In this document: positions 32,173 to 38,543 of the stretch, piece after piece
Position numbering within the stretch: position 1 is the first letter of the stretch
How the letters are laid out: every line of letters begins with the position of its first letter
Assembly (NCBI GenBank): GCA_016192705.1
Contig: JACPTQ010000064.1
Coordinates: 1-38,543, forward strand
DNA: 38,543 nt
DNA from: Deltaproteobacteria bacterium
GTDB taxonomy: Bacteria; Myxococcota; JACPTQ01
Direction: 5' to 3'
The notes under the pieces: model-generated
Databases searched by the model: none
Told to the model about the DNA's origin: nothing
The model's input: the letters and a program-made list of their open reading frames with translations, nothing else
Translations under genes and position numbers: made by a program

Positions 32173-33111
32173 ATGGCCGCTGCAGCACCAACCCTCGCAA
32201 AAACTGAAAAGATCTGGATGAATGGCGATTTTGTCGCGTGGGACGACGCGAAGGTCCATATCCTCACGCACACACTCCACTACGGGCTCGGGGTGTTCGA
32301 GGGAATTCGGTTTTACCGGCGCGCGGACGGACGGCGCGCGGTCTTCAGGCTCGACGAACATATCGACCGGCTTTTTCGGTCGGCGACAATGGCAACGATT
32401 CATATTCCGATGACCGAGTCGGACCTCTGTCGCGCGGTCGTTGAAACCGCGAAGAACTCTGGGTTGACAGATGGCTATATTCGACCTGTTGCCTATGTTT
32501 CGAGCGGCGCGATGGGGCTCTTTGCGATTTCAAACCCCATCCATGTTGCAATCGCCGCGTATGGATGGGGGGCCTATCTCGGCGAGGATGGGCTCAAACG
32601 AGGCATCCGCGCGCGCGTGAGCTCGTATTGCCGTCTCCACGTTAACTCGGCGTTTTCAAAGGGTAAAATATGCGGCAACTACGTCAATTCAGTTCTCGCG
32701 AAGCGTGAAGCAATGGCGAGCGGATACGACGAGGCGATCCTTCTCGATACGAACGGGTACGTGGCCGAGGCGAGCGGTGAAAACATTTTCATCATCGACG
32801 GGAAGCGGCTCGTTACGCCACCCCTTACGCAGCCGATCCTGCCTGGAATTACGCGAGATACCGTTCTCCAGTTGGCCAAAGATCTCGGAATCGAAACTGA
32901 GGAGCGGCTGCTTATGCGGAGCGAGCTCTACACGGCAGGTGAGCTCTTTTTGACCGGAACCGCCGCTGAAATAACCCCAGTTCGTGAAGTCGATGACCGG
33001 AAGATTGGCTCGGGCGAACCTGGTGAATTCACGAAGAAACTCCAGAGCTCGTTTTTTGAGCATGTAAGAGGTAAGGAGACTCGGCACCCCGGTTGGCTGA
33101 CGTTTTTTTGA
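32173..33111 (+). CDS. ilvE: Branched-chain amino acid aminotransferase
   Basis: Class IV PLP-dependent aminotransferase, 312 residues, that interconverts Leu, Ile and Val with their 2-oxo acids. Visible marks: HYGLGVFEGIRFY near the N terminus, catalytic K165 in KICGNYVNSVLAKREA, and the phosphate-binding EASGENIF (199-206). LPGITRDTVLQLA and ELFLTGTAAEITPV also match the family. ATAGGAGACGAG gives a good ribosome site. It lies 8 bp after the J-TPR gene and may be cotranscribed with it, though the functions are unrelated. A terminator follows at 33136. Confidence 0.96.
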   Translation: MAAAAPTLAKTEKIWMNGDFVAWDDAKVHILTHTLHYGLGVFEGIRFYRRADGRRAVFRLDEHIDRLFRSATMATIHIPMTESDLCRAVVETAKNSGLTDGYIRPVAYVSSGAMGLFAISNPIHVAIAAYGWGAYLGEDGLKRGIRARVSSYCRLHVNSAFSKGKICGNYVNSVLAKREAMASGYDEAILLDTNGYVAEASGENIFIIDGKRLVTPPLTQPILPGITRDTVLQLAKDLGIETEERLLMRSELYTAGELFLTGTAAEITPVREVDDRKIGSGEPGEFTKKLQSSFFEHVRGKETRHPGWLTFF

Positions 33112-33135
33112 GCTTTTTCGCCGATTCGTAGATTG

Positions 33136-33157
33136 GCGCTCTCTTTTGAGCGTTTTA
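33136..33157 (+). terminator. Probable terminator after ilvE
   Basis: CGCTC (33137-33141) and GAGCG (33148-33152) form a 5-bp stem with a 6-nt loop, followed by TTTTA. Short, but well placed 25 bp after the ilvE stop. Confidence 0.5.
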
Positions 33158-33200
33158 GCAAGGGCAGGCGTCAGTTTATGTCAGATTGGCGGTTTCTTCC

Positions 33201-33229
33201 TTGACGCATTTAGATCCCAAACCTATAAT
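33201..33229 (+). promoter_or_regulatory. Near-consensus sigma70 promoter for the Fic-like gene
   Basis: TTGACG (33201-33206), exactly 17 bp, TATAAT (33224-33229): 11 of 12 consensus bases. Transcription should begin near 33236. Upstream in-frame codons at 33186 (TTG) and 33228 (ATG, inside the -10 box) therefore cannot be used from this promoter. This is the strongest promoter in the window. Confidence 0.8.
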
Positions 33230-33255
33230 GCCCGTCAATTACTATGAGCGGGGGA

Positions 33256-33261
33256 AAGGAG
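33256..33261 (+). promoter_or_regulatory. Ribosome binding site that fixes the Fic-like gene start
   Basis: AAGGAG ends 8 nt before TTG 33270 and only 2 nt before TTG 33264. It lies downstream of the predicted transcription start, so it selects 33270 as the start codon. Confidence 0.65.
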
Positions 33262-33269
33262 CATTGACT

Positions 33270-34112
33270 TTGGGCAGTGCAAGAAAGAAGAACGACGAGC
33301 GATGGTTCGATGATGACGAGAGCGATTCGCCGAACAGCGCTCTCCTCTACGAAATAGATACGCTGGTTGACCGGTCGCGTGCGCAAGTTCAGCGTTGGAC
33401 GCAGCTCCCCGATGATCTTCGGGAGAAGTTCGAGATTTCGTGGATCTACCACGACTGTGCACTCGAGGGGAGCGTGCTCGCATTCCACGAACTGAAGGCG
33501 GCGATCGACAAGAAGGTTTTGTCGGATGTGAGTTTAATGCCGACGTATCAAGAGATTAAGAACCATAAGGCGGCGATCGACCTTCTCCGTGAGTTCGCTG
33601 AGTCGAAAAAGAAGACGCCGATTACCATCAACACAATGCGAAATGTTCACGGGTTGCTTTGCCACGCGACGCCAGACGAAAAAGACGCGGGCAAATACCG
33701 GCGCGAGATTCCGGTCAATAAGCTCTACTTTCACGACATCGAGGCGCCCGACAAGATTGCATACGAAATGCGCAAGCTCGGCGAGTGGATGGTGAGCAAC
33801 GAGGCGAAACGGACGCACGTTATTCGGTATGCGGCGGCGGTTCACCACAGGGTCCTTCAGATTTTTCCGTTTAGCCAGCACGCGGGGAAGGTCGCTCGGC
33901 TGACGATGAACGCGATCCTCGTTCAGGCGGGGTACTGGCCCGTTGTCATCCATTCGATCGATCGGCAGCGATACTACGAGACGCTTCGTGGAACGACGCG
34001 CATGATTACGGCGTTTGTGGGCGATGCGCTCAGGTATTCGCTCTTGAACACGTTGAAGCACGTTGGTGGTCGGTCGCTGACAAAGGACGATTACCGGGCT
34101 TCGGTCGGCTGA
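33270..34112 (+). CDS. Degenerate Fic-domain protein
   Basis: About 280 residues from TTG 33270, chosen because it has AAGGAG 8 nt upstream and lies after the promoter. The fold matches Fic proteins: an N-terminal helical region with HDCALEGS, close to the inhibitory (S/T)xxxE(G/N) helix but with Asp at the first position. Then comes the Fic core with VHGLL, the GKYRREIPV strand (usually G-x-(Y/F)-R), and the position of the active-site loop. That loop reads IFPFSQHAGKVAR (198-210) where HPFxDGNGRxxR is expected. The catalytic His is Phe and the D-GN triad is Q-HA; the second G and last R are kept, with Lys for the middle Arg. AMP transfer by the usual mechanism seems impossible. A binding or regulatory role, or a different chemistry, is inferred. 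Confidence 0.82.
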   Translation: MGSARKKNDERWFDDDESDSPNSALLYEIDTLVDRSRAQVQRWTQLPDDLREKFEISWIYHDCALEGSVLAFHELKAAIDKKVLSDVSLMPTYQEIKNHKAAIDLLREFAESKKKTPITINTMRNVHGLLCHATPDEKDAGKYRREIPVNKLYFHDIEAPDKIAYEMRKLGEWMVSNEAKRTHVIRYAAAVHHRVLQIFPFSQHAGKVARLTMNAILVQAGYWPVVIHSIDRQRYYETLRGTTRMITAFVGDALRYSLLNTLKHVGGRSLTKDDYRASVG

Positions 34113-34129
34113 GGCGAATCAGATCCGTC

Positions 34130-34158
34130 TTGCTTTGAGACCTGCACGCTGATAAATT
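34130..34158 (+). promoter_or_regulatory. Weak candidate promoter for tRNA-Asp
   Basis: TTGCTT (34130-34135), 17 bp, TAAATT (34153-34158). It is the best sigma70-like match upstream of the tRNA. If used, the 129-bp repeat would be transcribed as the tRNA 5' leader. TTGAGA/TATCGA (34135-34163) is an alternative. Confidence 0.25.
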
Positions 34159-34167
34159 ATCGACGAA

Positions 34168-34296
34168 ACAGGTTGCTCAAAAACGTCCAGATGCAAGGCA
34201 GGCGCGAAAAGCCGCGAGCTGACGCTGTACTCAGATGTACGCGGAGGCGAGCGGCGACGCGCCAACGCAGCAGATGGGCGTTTTTCGGCAACCTGT
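34168..34296. repeat. 129-bp palindromic element beside tRNA-Asp
   Basis: Starts ACAGGTTGCTCAAAAACG and ends CGTTTTTCGGCAACCTGT; these 18-base ends are complementary at 16 positions. Inside, GGCGCG and CGCGCC arms and a central GTAC-TCAGAT-GTAC hairpin allow one long cruciform or stem-loop. A related copy is at 38426. From memory, this GGTTGCTGAAAAA family is frequent in delta-proteobacterial genomes. It may be a MITE-like or REP-like element. It ends 6 bp before the tRNA. Confidence 0.82.
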
Positions 34297-34302
34297 CAAT
34301 GC

Positions 34303-34376
34303 GGGGTCGTGGTGTAGTTGGTTAACACGCTGGCCTGTCACGTCGGAGATCGCGGGTTCGAGTCCCGTCGACCCCG
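34303..34376 (+). tRNA. tRNA-Asp (anticodon GTC)
   Basis: 74 nt. Acceptor stem GGGGTCG/CGACCCC with discriminator G. D arm GTGT-AGTTGGTTA-ACAC. Anticodon loop CTGTCAC with GTC at its centre on a stem with two G-T wobbles. T arm GCGGG-TTCGAGT-CCCGT. The CCA end is not encoded. It reads Asp codons GAC and GAU. Confidence 0.96.
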
Positions 34377-34392
34377 TATTCCCAAACTTTCA

Positions 34393-34411
34393 ACCCCCAC
34401 GGGGTCTCTTT
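34393..34411 (+). terminator. Possible weak terminator of tRNA-Asp
   Basis: ACCCC (34393-34397), loop CAC, GGGGT (34401-34405), then CTCTTT. The T-run is interrupted. It touches the start of the diguanylate cyclase frame, so readthrough into that gene is possible. Confidence 0.35.
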
Positions 34412-35441
34412 GGCCCGTGATCCATCCGTAGCAGCTCAGATCGGGGAAAGGGACAATCTGCCACAATCGGCCGACCCACCTCCCCTAAGTCGCGCAATTC
34501 GTTTTCCCTATGACCTCGTCAAGCGGCTCGGAGTTGCGCGCACCACAATCGCCCTCACGATCGTCGTGACCGTCGCGTCAGGCCTCGCCAGCTTCGGCGC
34601 AATCATCATGACCGGTGAGCGGCCTCATCAGCTGTGGGTTGCCGTTTTGATTCCGCTTGCGGTGCCGCTCGTCGCCGCGCCTCCATTCTTGCTCGCGCTG
34701 CTCACACTCCTCGACCGTCTTCGGCGGGCCGAGAATTCGCATCGCACGCGAAGCGACGCCCTGCGCGCCGAGATCACCGAACGCATCCGCGCCCAAGAAA
34801 CGCTCCAGCGGATCGCCATCACCGACGACCTGACCGGCGCTTTCAAACGTCGGTACTTCATCGATCGCCTCGGCCACGAACTGACGCGCGCCCGCGAGCA
34901 CAGCCGCTCGTTGTCGGTCATCATGGTGGATGCGGACCACTTTAAGTCGATTAACGACGAATTCGGCCACGCGGCGGGCGATGCCGCTCTCGTGAAAATG
35001 GCGGATATCTTGCGGGCCGGGTTGCGAACAAGCGACTTCGTCGCACGGCTTGGCGGAGAAGAGTTCGCGGTCATGTTGGCTGAGGCGCCCGAGAAGGCGG
35101 CCAAACGCGTTGCGAGAAGGCTGCGCGAACAGCTCGCGCAGGCGGCCGTCCCGGTTGCAGGCGGTATCGTTCGCTTCACCGCGAGCTTCGGCGTCGCGGG
35201 TTTCTCGGCCGATTGCGCAACGGTCGACGCGCTCCTTCACTTTATCAAGCGAAGGAGCTGGGCCGTGACCGCGTCGTCGCGTTTTCGGAGATCGTCGGAG
35301 CGAATCGTGTCTCAAGAGACGCAGCCGTCGACGACAGCCACCCAGAAAAGCGCGATAATGCCGAGGCTGAATCAACATCGCGAATTCCAACACCACCCCC
35401 ATCCACGCGCACCCCAACGCTCGATCGCATTGAACGATTGA
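34410..35441 (+). CDS. Membrane diguanylate cyclase, frameshifted at the C terminus
   Basis: Encodes two membrane spans (about 43-66 and 76-100), a short coiled coil (about 105-132) and a GGDEF domain making c-di-GMP from two GTP. The GGDEF domain has metal Asp in MVDADHF (171-177), FGHAAGD and GGEEF (215-219). An RxxD product-inhibition site (RTSD) lies five residues before GGEEF. The frame leaves the family pattern after DALLH (about residue 277): the last helix, expected to read ALYQAKELGRDRV, continues in the next frame at 35240. The final 65 or so residues here are therefore out-of-frame noise. Comparison with the downstream paralogous module indicates a 16-nt deletion. Activity is doubtful, since the lost helix packs against the domain. 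TTG start with GGGG upstream; the start is uncertain. Confidence 0.78.
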   Translation: MARDPSVAAQIGERDNLPQSADPPPLSRAIRFPYDLVKRLGVARTTIALTIVVTVASGLASFGAIIMTGERPHQLWVAVLIPLAVPLVAAPPFLLALLTLLDRLRRAENSHRTRSDALRAEITERIRAQETLQRIAITDDLTGAFKRRYFIDRLGHELTRAREHSRSLSVIMVDADHFKSINDEFGHAAGDAALVKMADILRAGLRTSDFVARLGGEEFAVMLAEAPEKAAKRVARRLREQLAQAAVPVAGGIVRFTASFGVAGFSADCATVDALLHFIKRRSWAVTASSRFRRSSERIVSQETQPSTTATQKSAIMPRLNQHREFQHHPHPRAPQRSIALND

Positions 35442-36253
35442 CGCGCCAATTCCACCAACTGGTCCTTAGACTCGGTCCCGGCGCTACTTCTCTTTTCTTG
35501 GCTCTTGGCGGTGTCGTTATTTCGGTCGCACTCTGTTACGCGGTCTACGGTCTCACGCATTATGACCTGACGGGACGGCCGGTCGCCGTGTGGGCTCCTT
35601 TTCTGGTGCCGCTTGCAGTTGGGATTCCACTCGCTCGCCCCATTGTCGCGCTCGTGGTCCGACTTTCGCTCCTGACCGACGGCCTCCGAGAGACCGAGGA
35701 GCGGCTCGTGCAGGAATCCCACACGCGACGCTCCGTTGAAGAAAAGCTGCGCAACGCCGCCATCACCGACGATCTCACCAACGTTTACAACCGTCGCCAT
35801 TTCTTTGATCTCTTGCGAAGCGAAATCGCGCGCGCGGTCCGGTACGCCCGCCCGTTGTCGGTCGCCATCCTCGACGTCGACCACTTCAAGCACGTCAACG
35901 ATCGGTTCGGGCATGCGGCCGGCGACAGTGCGCTTCGAGCGGTCGTCGAAACGTGTCGCCCGCTCGCAGAACACGCCATAACGATCGCGCGCTACGGCGG
36001 CGAAGAGTTCGTCTTGCTCTTCCCTGAGGCCGATGAACTTGCGGCAGTCACGCGCTCCAACGACCTTCGATTGGCGATCGCATCAACGTCGGTTCGTGTG
36101 CATAACGAGGAGATTCGACTCACCGCAAGTTTTGGCGTTGCATCCCTCACGCGCGCGGACGAAACGGCGGACCGACTTCTCGCGCGAGCCGACTCCGCGC
36201 TGTACCGAGCCAAGCGCGCGGGACGTAATCGCGTCGATGTGGCGACCGCGTGA
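35438..36253 (+). CDS. Second membrane GGDEF module, probably detached by frameshift
   Basis: Two membrane spans and an intact GGDEF domain: AAITDDLTNVYNRRHF, ILDVDHFKHVNDRFGHAAGD, ARYGGEEFVLLF, and the final helix SALYRAKRAGRNRV. All catalytic residues are present, and no RxxD inhibitory site precedes GGEEF. The frame is open back to 35213, where it encodes the missing end of the first GGDEF domain plus a polar linker with no stop. The two genes were therefore once a single tandem TM-GGDEF-TM-GGDEF protein of roughly 620 residues. TTG 35438 overlaps the TGA of the first frame (TTGA), so translation could restart there, giving 271 residues. No ribosome site is visible, so expression by reinitiation is an inference. 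Confidence 0.75.
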   Translation: MTRQFHQLVLRLGPGATSLFLALGGVVISVALCYAVYGLTHYDLTGRPVAVWAPFLVPLAVGIPLARPIVALVVRLSLLTDGLRETEERLVQESHTRRSVEEKLRNAAITDDLTNVYNRRHFFDLLRSEIARAVRYARPLSVAILDVDHFKHVNDRFGHAAGDSALRAVVETCRPLAEHAITIARYGGEEFVLLFPEADELAAVTRSNDLRLAIASTSVRVHNEEIRLTASFGVASLTRADETADRLLARADSALYRAKRAGRNRVDVATA

Positions 36254-38400
36254 TGTCAACTTCGCGCGCTGACATTGAGCTTGCGTTTTACGAGCGCTTC
36301 TTTTTCCCTAACAACCTCGAACCTTACCCTGTGCAGGAACAGGCGTTCGGTCACATTTTTGCCGGCGAAAACGTTCTCGTCACGGTCCCGACTGGAACCG
36401 GCAAGACTTTGATGGCCAAGGCCGCCATTTGGAAGGCACTGACGCTCGCGCAAACCGCCGTCTACACAACCCCGTTGCGCGCACTCACCGAAGAGAAGTT
36501 TAGAGAGTTGTGTGCCGATTTCGGCGAGGAAAAAGTTGGCTTCGCGACCGGCGACTACAAGGTGCGGCCAGACGCGCCCGTTCAAGTCGTGGTTGCGGAG
36601 ATCCTTTGGAACCGCATTTACGGTGACCGCGGGCACGCGCCCGCTGACGTCGTCGTGATGGACGAGGGACACTACTTCAACGACCCGGAGCGCGGACACG
36701 TTTGGGAGCAGTCGATCATCGGGCTCGACCCGCGCGCACAACTCATCATTCTGTCCGCGACGGTGGGCGACGCCAACGGTTTTTGCCACTGGGCAACCTT
36801 GTGCCGGCGCCAGCCGATGCAACTGGTCGAATCGAACGAGCGCAAAGTGCCGCTCTATCACGAGTTTCGCGAGGAGACCCTGCTCGACACCGTGCGTGCG
36901 CTCCAGAGCGCTGGCGACGTCCCAGCGATCATTTTCACGTTTGGGCGAGAGCTCTGTTTTGAACGCGCGCGGCTGCTCAAGAGTTGCGCGCGTTTTACGA
37001 CAGACGCCGAGCGCGCCCGCATCAACGAACTTGCGTCACCGGTTCTGCTCGACCACGGAATCGCAAAAGACTTGAAGCCGCTCTTGTTGCACGGCATTGG
37101 GATTCACCACGCGGGTCTCTTGCCACGCTACAAGGAACTCGTTGAACGGCTGACGCTCGAGCGTCTCCTCAAGTTTGTCGTCAGCACCGAGACGATCTCG
37201 GCGGGTATTAATCTTCCGGCGAAACGCATTGTCTTCCCGGAGGTGCGAAAATTCGTGCAGGGAAAGGCGCGCCTCCTGACGCCGGCCGAATTCCACCAAA
37301 TGGCGGGCCGTGCGGGGCGCCCGCAATTCGATACAGAAGGGATTGCCATCGCGCTGGCGCCCGAGGCGGTCGTCCTCGAGATTCGGCGCGAAGTGCGGGA
37401 CGCCGAGAAGGCGCGCTTCAATTTTGACATCGAGAAGATTCGCAAATCGGCGTACGCGCGCGCGCGCATGGAGGCGCAAAAAAACGAGGATGTGACTTGG
37501 GACGGAGCGGCACACGCGAAAATCCTTTCGGGCCAGCCTGCGGCGCTCCGAAGTCAAACGCGCGTCACCGCGGAGCAGATTCTTGCGATTGGGTTACCGG
37601 ATTTGGCCGAGGAGTCGCTGCCCGTCGCCGCGGCCGACGATTCACAAGAGGCGCCGGCGTCACCACCGTACGCGGATCTCCCGCCCAGTCTGCATTTGCA
37701 CATCGGTAGCGTCATTGCGAATTTGCTTCTTCCGGAACGCGAGAAGCGCATGGCACTCAAATCTCTCGCCCAAGTCACGGCAAACCTTCGCGCGATCGGC
37801 GTCGTCGACGAACACGGGCGTCAAGTGGCAGGCGAGTTTATCAACCAGCTCCGCGGGATCGATGGACTCTTCGTTTACTTCTTCCTTCGCCACCGCGATC
37901 CGACGTACGAGCTTTGCCGAGACCTCGTCGAATACCTCATCGATCACGACGTCATCCAAAAGATCCTCGACCGCAAAGGAAACGCCGAGCGTCGCGAGTG
38001 GGTTCGCAATCGGCTGCGCGAACGTCGCCGCGAGGAACCGCATCTGACCTGGGACGATATCGAGGCCGAGTATGAGCGCGAATTCCCGCGCGAGTTGACC
38101 GAAGTCGAAAGAGCTCACGCCGAGTTTTCCGCGGCGGTTCCGCACCCCGAGTTGCACGGCGGAAAGCGCGTCAAGACGGTTTGGACCACAATGGAGGTCG
38201 CCGAGCTCACGTTCATGGACATGGTCGAGCGTGAGGGTCTCGAAACCGAAGAAGGGAATCTCTTCTCGTATCTCGCCCGCGTCATGAAGTTTTCGAAAAT
38301 GATCTTCGAGGCAACGGGTGTCGCGGAGTTTAAGACGCTTTCAGAAACCGTGCGCGCACGACTCGCCGTTATCGATGAACGTGTTCTCGGGGAGCTGTAA
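36253..38400 (+). CDS. Ski2-like DExH-box helicase
   Basis: A 715-residue superfamily 2 helicase. Motif I PTGTGKT (46-52), TTPLRALTEEK (Ia), DEGH (137-140) in place of DEVH/DEAH, and SAT (motif III). Then HHAGLLPRYKELVERL, STETISAGINLPAKRIVF and the motif VI region QMAGRAGRPQFDTEGIAI. These C-terminal motifs are those of the Ski2/Mtr4/Hel308 group, which unwind RNA or DNA with 3'-5' polarity. The remaining 300 residues are helical and charged and likely form the ratchet region. The start is ATG 36253, sharing one base with the upstream TGA (TGATG), or GTG 36250. It is thus coupled to the diguanylate cyclase gene. The nucleic acid substrate is unknown. Confidence 0.9.
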   Translation: MSTSRADIELAFYERFFFPNNLEPYPVQEQAFGHIFAGENVLVTVPTGTGKTLMAKAAIWKALTLAQTAVYTTPLRALTEEKFRELCADFGEEKVGFATGDYKVRPDAPVQVVVAEILWNRIYGDRGHAPADVVVMDEGHYFNDPERGHVWEQSIIGLDPRAQLIILSATVGDANGFCHWATLCRRQPMQLVESNERKVPLYHEFREETLLDTVRALQSAGDVPAIIFTFGRELCFERARLLKSCARFTTDAERARINELASPVLLDHGIAKDLKPLLLHGIGIHHAGLLPRYKELVERLTLERLLKFVVSTETISAGINLPAKRIVFPEVRKFVQGKARLLTPAEFHQMAGRAGRPQFDTEGIAIALAPEAVVLEIRREVRDAEKARFNFDIEKIRKSAYARARMEAQKNEDVTWDGAAHAKILSGQPAALRSQTRVTAEQILAIGLPDLAEESLPVAAADDSQEAPASPPYADLPPSLHLHIGSVIANLLLPEREKRMALKSLAQVTANLRAIGVVDEHGRQVAGEFINQLRGIDGLFVYFFLRHRDPTYELCRDLVEYLIDHDVIQKILDRKGNAERREWVRNRLRERRREEPHLTWDDIEAEYEREFPRELTEVERAHAEFSAAVPHPELHGGKRVKTVWTTMEVAELTFMDMVEREGLETEEGNLFSYLARVMKFSKMIFEATGVAEFKTLSETVRARLAVIDERVLGEL

Positions 38401-38543
38401 CAGGCTGCTGAAAAAGTCGGTTTTGCAGGTTGCTGAAAAATGTCCAGATGCAAGGCAGGCGCGGAAAGCCGCGACCGGACGCTGTACTCAGAGGTACGCG
38501 GTAGGGAGCGGCGACGCGCCAACGCCATCGAGACGAAGCGATA
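38401..38543. repeat. Second copy of the GCTGAAAAA palindromic element, cut by window end
   Basis: CAGGCTGCTGAAAAAG at 38401-38416 is followed at 38426 by a fuller copy that matches 34168-34280 closely: CAGGTTGCTGAAAAA, CCAGATGCAAGGCAGGCGCG, and a GTACTCAGAGGTAC hairpin tip. The match holds up to GCGCCAACGC near 38525. After that it diverges, so the right arm is missing or altered here. It lies directly after the helicase stop codon and may act as its terminator. Confidence 0.75.

Noticed and set aside
1-38543. CRISPR arrays, insertion sequences, prophage or plasmid genes
   Set aside because: No regularly spaced short repeats, and no transposase, integrase, replication or toxin-antitoxin signature was found; the repeats present are dispersed palindromes.

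Overview
The window looks like chromosomal DNA of a GC-rich Gram-negative bacterium of the delta-proteobacterial/Myxococcota type. Support for this: many Ser/Thr kinase-like proteins, PEGA, PilZ and DUF4388 (PATAN) domains, an FHA-GAF-adenylate cyclase, Lgt, a two-domain M16 protease, and a LexA operator close to the consensus known from Myxococcus xanthus. The taxonomy is an inference from gene content and base composition. I see no phage, plasmid, IS or CRISPR signature, and coding density is very high, with many 1-4 bp overlaps.

Layout. 1-348 holds no recognisable gene. 358-6582: FHA-GAF adenylate cyclase (+), a membrane protein and lgt (-), lexA (+, divergent from lgt), and a membrane pseudokinase ending in a PEGA domain (-). 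6685-12164: M16 protease coupled to a PilZ protein (-), a membrane-anchored winged-helix protein (+), and a methyltransferase-like/EamA transporter pair (-). 12183-15663: aldehyde dehydrogenase translationally coupled to an active-looking Ser/Thr kinase, a strong terminator, and a small exported protein (+). 15704-19888: two tandem MuiA-like (DUF4139) exported proteins behind a small membrane protein (-). 19952-22426: pseudokinase-TM-TolB-like-TPR protein (+).

22409-29893 is a compact four-gene chemosensory operon (-) in the order REC-DUF4388, CheW, MCP, hybrid CheA-REC. It resembles the type IV pilus (Pil-Chp) and cyanobacterial Pix/Pil loci. No cheR or cheB is seen. A divergent REC-DUF4388-J-TPR protein (30026-32164) shares its upstream region. 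32173-38400: branched-chain aminotransferase, a degenerate Fic-domain protein behind a near-consensus sigma70 promoter, tRNA-Asp, a tandem diguanylate cyclase split by an apparent 16-nt deletion, and a Ski2-like helicase overlapping it.

The most interesting structures are: (i) an 82-bp palindromic repeat present in the same reading frame in the interdomain linkers of two unrelated signalling genes; (ii) a long GGTTGCTGAAAAA-type palindromic element lying 6 bp upstream of tRNA-Asp, with relatives at 15663 and the window end; (iii) a split tandem GGDEF protein with a possible TTGA restart; (iv) a Fic protein that has lost its catalytic His and most of its nucleotide-binding motif; (v) several promoters whose -10 box lies 6-8 nt before the start codon, suggesting leaderless mRNAs; (vi) a general richness in enzyme-like folds with missing catalytic residues (two pseudokinases, pseudo-Fic, the inactive half of M16, degenerate Hpt).
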